NCBI GenBank assembly: GCA_964478125.1
Contig: CAYZGR010000002.1
Coordinates: forward strand, 91,795 to 155,794
DNA: 64,000 nt
Reading direction: 5' to 3'
Source: FW021-bin31 sp964478125
GTDB lineage: Bacteria > Bacteroidota > Bacteroidia > Chitinophagales > Chitinophagaceae
Part shown: piece after piece, positions 18,352 to 27,117 of the stretch
Layout: each line of letters starts with the position of its first letter
Position numbering within the stretch: position 1 is the first letter of the stretch
Program-made: the position numbers and the translations under genes
The notes under the pieces: generated by a model
Told to the model about the DNA's origin: nothing
Seen by the model: only the letters and a program-made list of their open reading frames with translations
The model's database searches: none

Positions 18352-19437
18352 ATGTTAAAATACATCCTTGGGCCGTTACTTCTTTTTTTTATAATGCCGT
18401 TTGCGACTGCGCAAGTACCCAATTATCATAGCAATCAATTGAAAGAGGCGGCCGACCTTGATCACCACCAACCCATAGGGGTCAGCGTATCCGCGGAGAA
18501 TCGTCTTTTCGTATCTTTCCCGCGCTGGGGAAGCCATTATGAATATGGATTGACAGAAATAGTCAATGGCAAACGTATCCCTTACCCGAATAGAGAATGG
18601 AACATCAATAAAAGTGGGCCTCATTCATTTTACAGCATTCAGGACCTGTATGTTGATAAAAACAACTTCTTATGGGTTTTGGATTCCAGGCCGGGATCCG
18701 GAGGCCCTAAAAGTGAAGGGAAATTTAAACTTTTAAAAATCAATTTAAAGACCAATAAAGTAGAAAAAATCTATCCTTTTGACGACCTGGATAAAACCAG
18801 GTCTGCTTTGAATGATGTACGAATCGACACGGATAAAGATTTGGCTTACTTGTCTGACCCGGGCCTTGCAGCTATTGTAGTTTTGAATTTAAAAACAGGA
18901 AAAAGCAGGGTGCTTTTAGCCGGCAGCAAAGTAACCTCGGCCACCCCCGGCGTAGTACTTTGCTACGAAGGTAAAGAAATGAGAAACAAAAACGGGCAAC
19001 CCTTCGTATCTAATATAAACGGCATTGCACTGACTCACGATAACCGTTATTTTTATTTCAAACCCATCAACAGCTACCACCTGTACCGTATTGCCACTAA
19101 ATACCTGGCAGATACCGCCCTCTCGGATAAAGCATTACTGGAACAGGTAGAATTTATGGGAAGCACCATAATTTCACACGGACTTCTTGCCGATAAGAAG
19201 GGGAATATTTACCTGACTTCCTCCACGGATTACAGTATCAAGTATTTAAGTCCGGATGGGATACTCCACACCCTGGTTCAGGATAAACGTATATTATGGC
19301 CGGACTCAATGGGAATTGGCAGCGACGGGTATCTTTATTTTTCCTGTGCGCAAATAAACAGGTTGGCTGGCTGGAATCATGGGAAGAACAAAGTAAAATA
19401 TCCTTACAGGATTTATAAAATACCCTTACCTCAATAA
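18352..19437 (+). CDS. Secreted major royal jelly / yellow family protein
   Basis: 361 residues from ATG 18352, with a signal peptide (LKYILGPLLLFFIMPFATAQ). Upstream in-frame codons overlap the end of the receptor gene and are not needed. The MRJP/yellow beta-propeller signature is clear: RLFVSFPRWG at the start, then NNFLWVLDSRPG, ALNDVRIDTDKDLAYLSDPG, NGIALTHDNRYFYFKPIN, SHGLLADKKGNIYLTS and a terminal WPDSMGIGSDGYLYFS. Bacterial members are periplasmic or secreted proteins of mostly unknown role, sometimes sugar-lactone binding. Its place directly after the Oar-like receptor suggests a shared envelope function. Converges with galK, whose stop is 10 bases away. Confidence 0.85.
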   Translation: MLKYILGPLLLFFIMPFATAQVPNYHSNQLKEAADLDHHQPIGVSVSAENRLFVSFPRWGSHYEYGLTEIVNGKRIPYPNREWNINKSGPHSFYSIQDLYVDKNNFLWVLDSRPGSGGPKSEGKFKLLKINLKTNKVEKIYPFDDLDKTRSALNDVRIDTDKDLAYLSDPGLAAIVVLNLKTGKSRVLLAGSKVTSATPGVVLCYEGKEMRNKNGQPFVSNINGIALTHDNRYFYFKPINSYHLYRIATKYLADTALSDKALLEQVEFMGSTIISHGLLADKKGNIYLTSSTDYSIKYLSPDGILHTLVQDKRILWPDSMGIGSDGYLYFSCAQINRLAGWNHGKNKVKYPYRIYKIPLPQ

Positions 19438-19447
19438 AACCCCATTT

Positions 19448-20593
19448 TTAATCCCCGATCCGCACCCCGTCTTCAATATCGGTTACATAAATGTCAGGAT
19501 CTTTATTCAGTTGTTCTTTATAATTCTTCTTTATATAATGGCTAAAATCTTCCACGTGATCAGCGGCTACTATATTGATCGTACAGCCGCCAAATCCTCC
19601 CCCCATCATCCTGGCGCCCACAACCCTTGAATATTTATGTGCCAACATCACCAAATAATCCAGTTCGGAACAACTCACTTCATATTCTTTACTCAAACCC
19701 TCATGTGAAGCAAACATCAACTCTCCAAATCGTTCCAGATCTTTCTGCTCTAACGCCTTACAGGCAGAAATAACCCTTTCGTTTTCACTAACAACATAGC
19801 GACAGCGGCGATAAACCTCTTCTGATAAATTCTTCTTACTTTCTTCTATCATTTCCAGGCTTACATCCCTGAGGCTTTTTATAAAAGGGTTCCTTTTTTG
19901 CAACTTACGCACGCCTTCTTCACATTGTTTCCTACGCATATTATATTCCGAAGCAGCCAGAGAATGATGTACCATAGAATTACAAAGCACGATCTTATAA
20001 TCCGGAAAATCGAAAGGAAAATATTCGTAAGTAAGATCTCTGCAATCCAGCCGCATCAGCCTGTTTTTCTTTCCATGTAAGTTGGCAAACTGGTCCATAA
20101 TGCCGCAATTCACTCCTGCAAAAGTATGCTCGGCCAGCTGGCCTATTGTGGAAAGCACCGATCTTTCAATATGGAGACCCCATAATTCGTTAAGGCCAAA
20201 ACTAAAAGCGCCCTCAATGGCGGCAGAAGATGAAAGACCTGCTCCTACCGGCACGTCGCTATCGAAAACCGCATTAAAACCGGAAATCTGATGACCGGCT
20301 TTTTGCAGCTGGTCTACTACCCCTAAAACATAATTAATCCATCCTTTCTTTTTATAAATATCATCAATATTGAAAGTAGAGATCCGATTCAGAGTAGCAG
20401 AATACACTTTACATTCTTTATTGCCGGATCGCCCAATAGCCAGCACCACCTTTTTATCAATGGCTGCGGGGAGCACGTAGCCGTCATTATAATCCGTATG
20501 CTCTCCTATTAAGTTTACCCTTCCCGGCGATAAAATAATTAAAGGTTCTTTCTTAAACAGTTTTTTATAAGTCTCTTTTACGCCTTCAATCAT
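19448..20593 (-). CDS. galK: Galactokinase
   Basis: 381 residues. It phosphorylates alpha-D-galactose at C1 with ATP, the entry to the Leloir pathway. GHMP-kinase motifs are complete: galactokinase signature GRVNLIGEHTDYNDG (24-38), phosphate-binding VPVGAGLSSSAA (114-125), catalytic aspartate D167 in NCGIMDQFA, and MGGGFGGC near the C-terminus. The length is standard. It follows the sugar permease gene by 25 bases on the same strand, so uptake and phosphorylation of galactose are probably co-transcribed. No galT, galE or galM is in the window. Confidence 0.96.
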   Translation of the reverse strand: MIEGVKETYKKLFKKEPLIILSPGRVNLIGEHTDYNDGYVLPAAIDKKVVLAIGRSGNKECKVYSATLNRISTFNIDDIYKKKGWINYVLGVVDQLQKAGHQISGFNAVFDSDVPVGAGLSSSAAIEGAFSFGLNELWGLHIERSVLSTIGQLAEHTFAGVNCGIMDQFANLHGKKNRLMRLDCRDLTYEYFPFDFPDYKIVLCNSMVHHSLAASEYNMRRKQCEEGVRKLQKRNPFIKSLRDVSLEMIEESKKNLSEEVYRRCRYVVSENERVISACKALEQKDLERFGELMFASHEGLSKEYEVSCSELDYLVMLAHKYSRVVGARMMGGGFGGCTINIVAADHVEDFSHYIKKNYKEQLNKDPDIYVTDIEDGVRIGD

Positions 20594-20618
20594 TTATAGT
20601 ATTTTTTTAACTAAAACT

Positions 20619-22016
20619 TTATATTTCCACTCTTTTTTTCAGGTTTAGGCCTACCTTATAACCTTTAACTGCAAAATAAAGAATAAATACATAACACGGA
20701 ATAGTAATGATGTAGGGCAATTGCGGATAATCGCCGGCCACATTCGCTAAAGCGCCCCAGATTAAAGGTATAATGGCCCCTCCTGCAATGGACATTACAA
20801 GAAAAGCAGAAAAGGTTTTGGTAAAATGTCCCAGTTTATTGAGCGTCAACGGCCATATCGCCGGCCACATAATGGAATTTGCAAATCCCAGAAGTGCTAC
20901 AAAAAAGATCGACAAGTTGAACCGGTTAACCTGAAGGAAAGATCCGTCTTTGGAAAATAAACCCGAAAAAGAGAAAGGTAAGGTAACCTCATGACTCGTA
21001 GTAAACAAGATAGCCACGGAAAAAAGTACGCCTAATATTGCACAAAAGCTGAGGGCCTGGCGCTGGGAAACATATTTCGGGATCAGTATAATACCGACGA
21101 TATATCCTATTACCATGAAGCTTAAAGTATAAGTAGTAAAATACTGATAACGATCTAAAGTATAACCGAGCATTTTACCATATTGCCCAATCGTATCTCC
21201 CGCCATCACTTCGCATCCCACATAAAGAAATAATGCAATGACCCCAATAATAGCATGGGGGAATTGAAAAATTGAATCCTTCCGCTTTGATTCGGGACTT
21301 TCTTCCACCGCTCCAACCTCTTCCTCTTCTACATCTTCCTGAGATACCTCCGGTAAATTTGAAAACCAAACCCATATAAACATAGCCACGGATACGATGG
21401 CAATAATAACATAAGGAAAAATAATCTTAGAAGCCAACTGGTCCAGATAAGGCGCCTTAGTCGCTTCCTCCGTCGCGCTATTGATCTGCTTGAGTAAGAA
21501 AGCGGTCCCCGAGAGCACTGCCCCCCCCACGACTATCGGACTAACCGCACCTGCCACTTTATTACATACTCCCATAATACTCATCCGTTTCGCCGCACTT
21601 TCTAAAGGGCCCAAGATGGTGATGTACGGATTAACTGCCGTTTGCATAAGAGACATCCCCGCCCCCTGTATAAACACTCCTAACAAAAACAAACCATAAG
21701 TACGCGTATGAGCAGCAGGGATGAACAAGAGTGCACCCGCCGCCAAACCTAAAAGTCCGAGCGCCATTCCCTTTTTGTAACCTGTCTTGGCCAGGACCCT
21801 TGAAGCCGGAATAGACATCACAAAATAAGAAATATAGGAAGCTGTTGTTATGAAGAATAAAACTATTTTATTATCTATCTGGCATACCACCTCCAGAAAA
21901 TTGATTAAGGTACTGTTTAACCATGTAATAAATCCCAGGGCAAAAAACAAAACACCGACAATCATCATCGGTATAAGATATTTATTCTTTGTAGGAGTAT
22001 TGTTCACATTATTCAT
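20619..22016 (-). CDS. FHS-family sugar:proton symporter (glucose/galactose permease type)
   Basis: About 465 residues with 12 membrane segments. The conserved FHS/GluP elements are present: FFALGFITWLNSTLINFLE in helix 1, the MQTAVNPYITILGP motif, MGVCNKVAGAVSPIVVGG, and the C-terminal helix pair ending CYVFILYFAVKGYKVGL. The ATG at 22016 is chosen; a TTG two codons earlier is also possible. The acidic loop EEEEVGAVEESPESKRKD in the middle is the cytoplasmic loop. It is an inner-membrane importer of galactose or glucose, supported by galK 25 bases downstream. A near-consensus -7 box (TAAGTTCG) lies at 22049-22042. Confidence 0.9.
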   Translation of the reverse strand: MNNVNNTPTKNKYLIPMMIVGVLFFALGFITWLNSTLINFLEVVCQIDNKIVLFFITTASYISYFVMSIPASRVLAKTGYKKGMALGLLGLAAGALLFIPAAHTRTYGLFLLGVFIQGAGMSLMQTAVNPYITILGPLESAAKRMSIMGVCNKVAGAVSPIVVGGAVLSGTAFLLKQINSATEEATKAPYLDQLASKIIFPYVIIAIVSVAMFIWVWFSNLPEVSQEDVEEEEVGAVEESPESKRKDSIFQFPHAIIGVIALFLYVGCEVMAGDTIGQYGKMLGYTLDRYQYFTTYTLSFMVIGYIVGIILIPKYVSQRQALSFCAILGVLFSVAILFTTSHEVTLPFSFSGLFSKDGSFLQVNRFNLSIFFVALLGFANSIMWPAIWPLTLNKLGHFTKTFSAFLVMSIAGGAIIPLIWGALANVAGDYPQLPYIITIPCYVFILYFAVKGYKVGLNLKKRVEI

Positions 22017-22250
22017 AGACAAAATTTTAATTTTGAGGGTACGAACTTAGATAAGTTTTTCCTTTTCTCCCAAAATTAATTTAGAAAAGGGCCTGCAGCA
22101 CTGCATTGAACTATATTAAGGAAAATATTATATCTCTATTTTTGCTGTTCCTTCTGATATTTCTTTTATTTTAGCGGATTGGTCTTATAATTAATAAAAC
22201 CATTTAGCAAGCGCATAAAGCCATCCTCATTTTTTGCAATTAATAAGGTA

Positions 22251-22532
22251 ATGATCAAAAGCCAGGAAAAGAGAAAAGAGCCATATCCCACAGTTTTGGT
22301 GTCGGTTACCGTATTTCTCTTTTGGGGCTTTGTAACGGCATCCAACGGTATTTATACTCTTTTTTGTAAAGATCATTTCCGCCTCCCGGGAAGGGTTATA
22401 ATTTTTCCAGCGCAGGAGGATCTGGCAGATATTTCTTTTATTGGTATTCATTTTTCGTATATTGTTCCGGTAATCGCATACACTTTTCTGGCATTGTTCG
22501 CTTATCCAGTAAAAGGACTTTTAAAATCATAA
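22251..22532 (+). pseudogene. Internally deleted L-fucose permease (FucP type) remnant
   Basis: The 93-codon ORF joins the beginning of an FHS sugar permease (VLVSVTVFLFWGFVTASNGIYTLFC, helix 1) to the last helix and tail of one (IGIHFSYIVPVIAYTFLALFAYPVKG). The tail can be aligned with the C-terminus of the intact permease in this window (LPYIITIPCYVFILYFAVKG). About 350 codons of the middle are missing, so only one or two membrane helices remain and transport is impossible. It stays in frame and ends 10 bases before the ROK kinase start, as an intact permease gene would in this type of operon. Confidence is high for remnant of an FHS permease, moderate for fucose rather than another hexose. 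Confidence 0.75.
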
Positions 22533-22542
22533 GAAATTGACT

Positions 22543-23496
22543 ATGAATCAACCATTAGCAGTGGGGATTGATATTGGTGGAACCAATACTGTTTATGGAA
22601 TTGTTGACAAAAGAGGGAACATCCTGGAGCAGGGATCCATAAGGACAAAAGATCATGATGATATAAATATATATATAGAAGCATTGCACCAGGGGCTTAT
22701 GCCATTAATTGAGAAAACAGAAGGAGAAGTTATCGGTATAGGGGTCGGCGCACCGAATGGTAATTTTTATCATGGCAGTATAGAATTTGCCCCCAATCTT
22801 CCCTGGAAAGGGGTGATCCCCTTGGCCAGCCTCCTACAAAAAGAATTTGAGGTGCCCGTACATGTAACCAATGATGCCAATGCAGCCGCAGAGGGGGAAA
22901 TGACCTATGGAGCCGCCAAGGGGATGAAAGATTTTATTATGATTACCTTAGGAACCGGGTTGGGCAGCGGCATTGTAATAGGCGGTCAGCTGGTCTTTGG
23001 GCACGATGGCTTCGCAGGAGAGCTGGGCCATGTAATTGTTGAAAGGAACGGCCGCCATTGCGGATGTGGACGCTATGGCTGTCTGGAAACCTACGTTTCC
23101 GCCACAGGTATCGTCCGGACCATGTTGGAATTATTAAGGGTAAAAAAGACCGCCAGTGTCTTGCGTACGGTGGATCCCGATGATATGAACTCCAAAATTA
23201 TTTGTGAAGCGGCAGAAGCCGGTGATCAGCTCGCTATGGAAGCAGTGGACTTTACAGCACGCATTCTGGGAGAGACCCTGGCCAATTATATCGCTTTTTC
23301 CGCCCCCGAGGCCATCATATTATTTGGAGGACTGGCTAAAGCCGGTGACCTTTTGATAAAGCCCACCACCCGATACATGAATGAAAATGTTCTACGAATA
23401 TGGAAGGATAAAGTAAAGATCATCCCTTCAGAACTGAATGAAAACGATGCGGCCATCCTGGGAGCCAGTGCGCTCGTCTGGGATACCAAATCCTAA
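22543..23496 (+). CDS. ROK-family sugar kinase (glucokinase-like)
   Basis: 317 residues from ATG 22543 (a TTG six bases earlier is possible). ROK signature is complete: DIGGTNT at 10-16, catalytic D111 in TNDANAAAEGE, ATP motif GTGLGSGIV (about 137-145), E160 and H163 in GELGHV, and the zinc-binding cysteines C173, C175 and C180 in HCGCGRYGCLE. It phosphorylates a hexose in the cytoplasm; glucose, mannose or N-acetylglucosamine are possible. It follows the deleted permease by 10 bases and is followed by glycosylasparaginase and CutC, a gene order that suggests use of sugars released from glycoprotein glycans. Confidence 0.92.
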   Translation: MNQPLAVGIDIGGTNTVYGIVDKRGNILEQGSIRTKDHDDINIYIEALHQGLMPLIEKTEGEVIGIGVGAPNGNFYHGSIEFAPNLPWKGVIPLASLLQKEFEVPVHVTNDANAAAEGEMTYGAAKGMKDFIMITLGTGLGSGIVIGGQLVFGHDGFAGELGHVIVERNGRHCGCGRYGCLETYVSATGIVRTMLELLRVKKTASVLRTVDPDDMNSKIICEAAEAGDQLAMEAVDFTARILGETLANYIAFSAPEAIILFGGLAKAGDLLIKPTTRYMNENVLRIWKDKVKIIPSELNENDAAILGASALVWDTKS

Positions 23497-23537
23497 AATT
23501 TCCACTTTCTTTCTTAATTTGGTCATAAATTAACTTT

Positions 23538-24572
23538 ATGCAGACTCGCAGAAAATTCCTTCAATTGGCTTCGCTGGGCGGAGGGACAGTGGCATTAGCG
23601 CCCCGGAAAACTTTTACTTATTCGAAAGCTCCGGGGATAAAACCCATCGTTGTCTCAACCTGGAATTTTGGCCTACAGGCAAACGAGGCGGCCTGGGAGG
23701 TTTTACAAAGAGGAGAACGGGCGCTGGATGCAGTGGAGACCGGCACAAGAGTTCCCGAAGCAGATCCTTCTATTCATACCATCGGGCTCGGCGGATACCC
23801 TGACAGAGACGGCTTCGTCACGTTGGACGCCTGTGTGATGGATGAAAAAGGCAATGCCGGAGCCGTGGGCTGCATGCAACATATTGTACATGCCGTATCG
23901 GTAGCCCGCCGGGTAATGGAACATACTCCTCACGTGATGCTGGTAGGGGAAGGAGCTACTGAATTTGCACAATCACAGGGTTTCAAAAAAGAGAACCTGC
24001 TTACCCCTGATGCAGAAAAAGCATGGAAGAAATGGCTAAAGACTTCCCAATACAAACCCGAAATGAACATTGAGAATAAGTCAGCTCCGACTCCCGGTAC
24101 TGCATTCAGTCCGCCGAAACTTCCCGGAAATATTTACAATCATGATACCATCGGAATGTTAGCCATAGATCAAAATGGAAACTTATCCGGCGCCTGTACA
24201 ACCAGCGGGCTGGCTTTTAAAATGCATGGCCGGGTGGGCGATTCTCCGATCATCGGAGCAGGCCTGTATGTGGACAATGAAATAGGGGCCGCTACCGCCA
24301 CAGGGGTGGGCGAGGCCAACATGCGCATGTGCGGCGCCCATACCGTAGTAGAACTAATGCGCCAGGGTTATAGCCCTGAAAAAGCCTGCAAAAAGGCCCT
24401 GGAGCGAGTGATCAAACATAATTACGATTATGCCAGATCCATCCAACTGGGCTTTCTCGCTCTAAACAAAAAGGGAGAAGTGGGCGCCTACTGCCTCCAG
24501 AAAGGATTTACTTATGCCGTTTACTCCGGGAAAATACCTAACAAAATGTTTGATGGGAAGCATTATTTTTGA
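23538..24572 (+). CDS. N4-(beta-N-acetylglucosaminyl)-L-asparaginase
   Basis: 344 residues. It cleaves GlcNAc from asparagine of glycopeptides. As an Ntn hydrolase it cuts itself before Thr204 in the conserved HDTIGM (202-207); the C-terminal chain contains GACTTSGLAFKMHGRVGDSPIIG, which carries substrate-binding residues. The N-terminus has twin arginines (MQTRRKFLQLASLGGG), which points to Tat export to the periplasm. It follows the ROK kinase by 41 bases. With the kinase and permease remnant it supports use of N-linked glycans or glycoamino acids. Confidence 0.93.
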   Translation: MQTRRKFLQLASLGGGTVALAPRKTFTYSKAPGIKPIVVSTWNFGLQANEAAWEVLQRGERALDAVETGTRVPEADPSIHTIGLGGYPDRDGFVTLDACVMDEKGNAGAVGCMQHIVHAVSVARRVMEHTPHVMLVGEGATEFAQSQGFKKENLLTPDAEKAWKKWLKTSQYKPEMNIENKSAPTPGTAFSPPKLPGNIYNHDTIGMLAIDQNGNLSGACTTSGLAFKMHGRVGDSPIIGAGLYVDNEIGAATATGVGEANMRMCGAHTVVELMRQGYSPEKACKKALERVIKHNYDYARSIQLGFLALNKKGEVGAYCLQKGFTYAVYSGKIPNKMFDGKHYF

Positions 24573-24638
24573 GAGGTAAATGGTTGAATGGCGCTATAGT
24601 TACATGATTCAATCTTGCTCGTAATTCGTAATTATCCT

Positions 24639-25385
24639 ATGTCCATCACGCTTGAAATATGTGCTAATTCAATACGTTCAGCCCTGGCAGCACAAGAAGG
24701 CGGAGCCGATCGTATAGAACTCTGTGATAATATGGCCGAAGGCGGAACAACACCTTCTTATGGAACTATAAAGAAGGCAAGGGAGCTTTTGGAGCTGCAA
24801 ATCTATCCCATTATCAGGCCGCGAGGTGGAGATTTCTTATATAATGAACAGGAATTTGAGCTCATGTTTCAAGATATTCTTATATGCAAAGAGCTGGGTT
24901 GTGACGGGGTGGTCATCGGCTTATTAAACCGGGATGGAAGTATTGATGCAGAACGGAGCAAAAAGCTGGTGGAAGCGGCCCGGCCCCTGGGTGTTACTTT
25001 TCATCGGGCCTTTGACCGTTGCAGAGATCCTTTCCAAGCGCTTGAAACAATTATCAATATAGGATGTGAGCGCATCCTCACTTCCGGCCAGCAACCCACC
25101 GCCCCGGAAGGGGCCGCATTAATAGCTGAACTCCTTCATAAAGCATCGGGAAGAATAATCATCATGCCCGGGTCTGGCATACGCGTTAACAATATTGCCG
25201 ATCTGGCCAGGGAAACAGGCGCAAAGGAATTTCATTCCACTGCCAAGACAACGCTCCAAAGTAAAATGCAATTCAAAAATCCATTGGTACTGCGAAACGA
25301 AAAAGAAGAATTATCCCAGACCGTAACGGACGCCCAAACGGTCAAAAAACTCAGAAAAGGAGCAGAAACCGCCATAAGATACTGA
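24639..25385 (+). CDS. cutC: CutC-family protein
   Basis: 248 residues from ATG 24639; eight extra in-frame codons upstream lack conservation. The family TIM-barrel motifs are clear: LEICANSIRSALAAQEGGADRIELC at the start, GGTTPSYG, PRGGDFLYN, GVVIGLLNRDG, TFHRAFDR, LTSGQQPTA and MPGSGIRVNNI. CutC was first linked to copper tolerance, but that role is disputed and the true substrate is not known. Its neighbours here are sugar genes, so a role in carbohydrate metabolism is as likely as metal handling. Last gene of the plus-strand run; converges with the LicD gene, 9 bases away. Confidence 0.92.
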   Translation: MSITLEICANSIRSALAAQEGGADRIELCDNMAEGGTTPSYGTIKKARELLELQIYPIIRPRGGDFLYNEQEFELMFQDILICKELGCDGVVIGLLNRDGSIDAERSKKLVEAARPLGVTFHRAFDRCRDPFQALETIINIGCERILTSGQQPTAPEGAALIAELLHKASGRIIIMPGSGIRVNNIADLARETGAKEFHSTAKTTLQSKMQFKNPLVLRNEKEELSQTVTDAQTVKKLRKGAETAIRY

Positions 25386-25394
25386 ACTATTGGC

Positions 25395-26288
25395 TTAAGC
25401 TTTGCCATTCTCTCTGATATCCACAATAACCTCTTCAATATGAGGCGCCACCCTCCTTTCTACCGGGGGCAGGCTCCTATAATCCCCATAAAATTTCTTG
25501 AGAACGCTCTCCTGATTTCGGGGTACCGGAAAGGAAGCATCTTCAAACCGCATTTTTTGCAAGGGAAAGATCTCATCCGGTTCCCACAGCCGCATCCATG
25601 GGACTTCCAGACAATATCCTATCCAATAATTATCCTGAAGGGTATTGTTGGAACGGGTTCTCCGTTCCAGCCTTTTTGCGGATTGATCCAGCATCTTTTC
25701 CAAAGGCAACTCCTTGAAAAGTCTTGAAGTGCATCTACGAAAAAGACCTCTTGACCTTGACTTATAATCAAAGGGATTGTTATAATGGCCGCAAAGATAC
25801 CTGTAATATCGCTTCAAAAAATAATCCATAAAACGATAATTTTTAAAAAGCCCTTTTCCGAATTTGTCCACAGGAATGATATCCACAAACAGCCCGTGCC
25901 CCCCGGAATGGTCATTCTCATCCTTGGTAACCACTCTGCTGTATTGGTCCACGATTTTCAAAGGGGGAATCCCGTGAGAAGAATAACCGCTATCTGATTT
26001 GTGTTTCCGTAACCAAAGATCTTCGGGCAATTCTTTTGGCGCTATTTTTAAAAACCGGTCAAAATCAGTCCTCGGCATCACAATATCCAGATCATCATCC
26101 CAGGGAATGAATCCCTGATGCCTTACCGCTCCCAGCAAGGTGCCTCCATCCAGCCAATACTGTAATTGCTGCTCCCGACAAACCTGATCAATGATTTTCA
26201 ATATCCTTAACATGACCAGCTGTGCCTTTCTCAACCGGGAATCTCCGGCCTGCCGGTTATCGGGAAACAGCCGTTGAAAATCTGTCAT
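25395..26288 (-). CDS. LicD-family phosphotransferase
   Basis: 297 residues. LicD proteins transfer phosphocholine or a similar phospho-group from a CDP carrier to a cell-surface glycan. The family core is present: YWLDGGTLLGAVRHQGFIPWDDDLDI (44-69), with the acidic pair and triad (D47, then WDDDLD 63-68) that bind metal and nucleotide, and the histidine/arginine of AVRHQGF. The rest is basic and typical of members acting at the inner face of the membrane. It is the last gene of a four-gene minus-strand operon with a methyltransferase, a nucleotidyltransferase and a HAD phosphatase (gaps 36 and 34 bases, then an overlap). The acceptor and the transferred group are unknown. Confidence 0.88.
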   Translation of the reverse strand: MTDFQRLFPDNRQAGDSRLRKAQLVMLRILKIIDQVCREQQLQYWLDGGTLLGAVRHQGFIPWDDDLDIVMPRTDFDRFLKIAPKELPEDLWLRKHKSDSGYSSHGIPPLKIVDQYSRVVTKDENDHSGGHGLFVDIIPVDKFGKGLFKNYRFMDYFLKRYYRYLCGHYNNPFDYKSRSRGLFRRCTSRLFKELPLEKMLDQSAKRLERRTRSNNTLQDNYWIGYCLEVPWMRLWEPDEIFPLQKMRFEDASFPVPRNQESVLKKFYGDYRSLPPVERRVAPHIEEVIVDIRENGKA

Positions 26289-26324
26289 CGAATTTAAAAT
26301 TGAATGTCCGGTAGAATGATGAGA

Positions 26325-27083
26325 TTAACCTCTTTCGAGAAGCATCCATTTCTGCCGTGTTTCAGAACGATTGTTAAGCGTCTGGTCCTCGTACATATTA
26401 CCTCTTTCTATAAGGCTAAATCCTTCGGTAAACAAGGTCTGCTTCATCATTTCCTGTAACTCTTCCATCGTACGGTATACAGCATTGTACATCTGCTCCA
26501 TATCCTCCGAATAATGATCTTTAAGCGTCAGTCTTTTTTCAACACCCATAGGCTCCCGGATCACAATCCTGGAAGAAGGGGCAACTACTTTGGAAAAATT
26601 GCTAAAGGCCTTAAGCACCTCCTCATCATTCAGATAAATTAAAACACCGGCACATAAAATAAGATCAAATGGCTTCGTTTCTTCTATGGCAGCTAATGAA
26701 AGATCGGTGATAGAGACCCGGGTAAACTTCACATTAGATAAAGATGCAAAATGATCCTGTGCATATTTTATGAGGCCTTCATTAAAGTCCGTACCATGAT
26801 ACCATTTGCCGGCTTTGGAAAGCACCTCGGCCCAGCGTCCGGTACCACAACCCACGTCCAGGATACGCTGGGTGCCATCCAACTGCAAGAGGGGTAAAAG
26901 GCGCTCTTTTTCGGCTATATCACGCTGTTTAGCCAAATCGGGATGTTTATCCTGATAAATGACGGTAACCAACGGCCCCAACTCTCCCAGTCTTTTTGCA
27001 CGCCGGTCAAAAAAAGAAGCTACGTCCGAATGTGCTATAGAAGGCTTCTCTTTATCATTGGGGGATGAGCTTATTCGCGACAT
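26325..27083 (-). CDS. Class I SAM-dependent methyltransferase
   Basis: 252 residues. SAM-binding motif I is ILDVGCGTGRW (74-84), followed by an acidic turn (GTDFNEGLIKYA), motif II around PFDLILCAGVLIYL, and motif III VIREPMGV. No signal peptide or membrane segment. It sits between the nucleotidyltransferase (34 bases upstream) and licD (36 bases downstream), which suggests that it methylates the small alcohol or sugar that is activated and transferred by its neighbours. N-methylation of a phosphoethanolamine-like head is one possibility, but no substrate can be read from the sequence. Confidence 0.85.
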   Translation of the reverse strand: MSRISSSPNDKEKPSIAHSDVASFFDRRAKRLGELGPLVTVIYQDKHPDLAKQRDIAEKERLLPLLQLDGTQRILDVGCGTGRWAEVLSKAGKWYHGTDFNEGLIKYAQDHFASLSNVKFTRVSITDLSLAAIEETKPFDLILCAGVLIYLNDEEVLKAFSNFSKVVAPSSRIVIREPMGVEKRLTLKDHYSEDMEQMYNAVYRTMEELQEMMKQTLFTEGFSLIERGNMYEDQTLNNRSETRQKWMLLERG

Positions 27084-27117
27084 AATTTTTTATTTAGTGC
27101 CTACTTCCATTGAAAAC

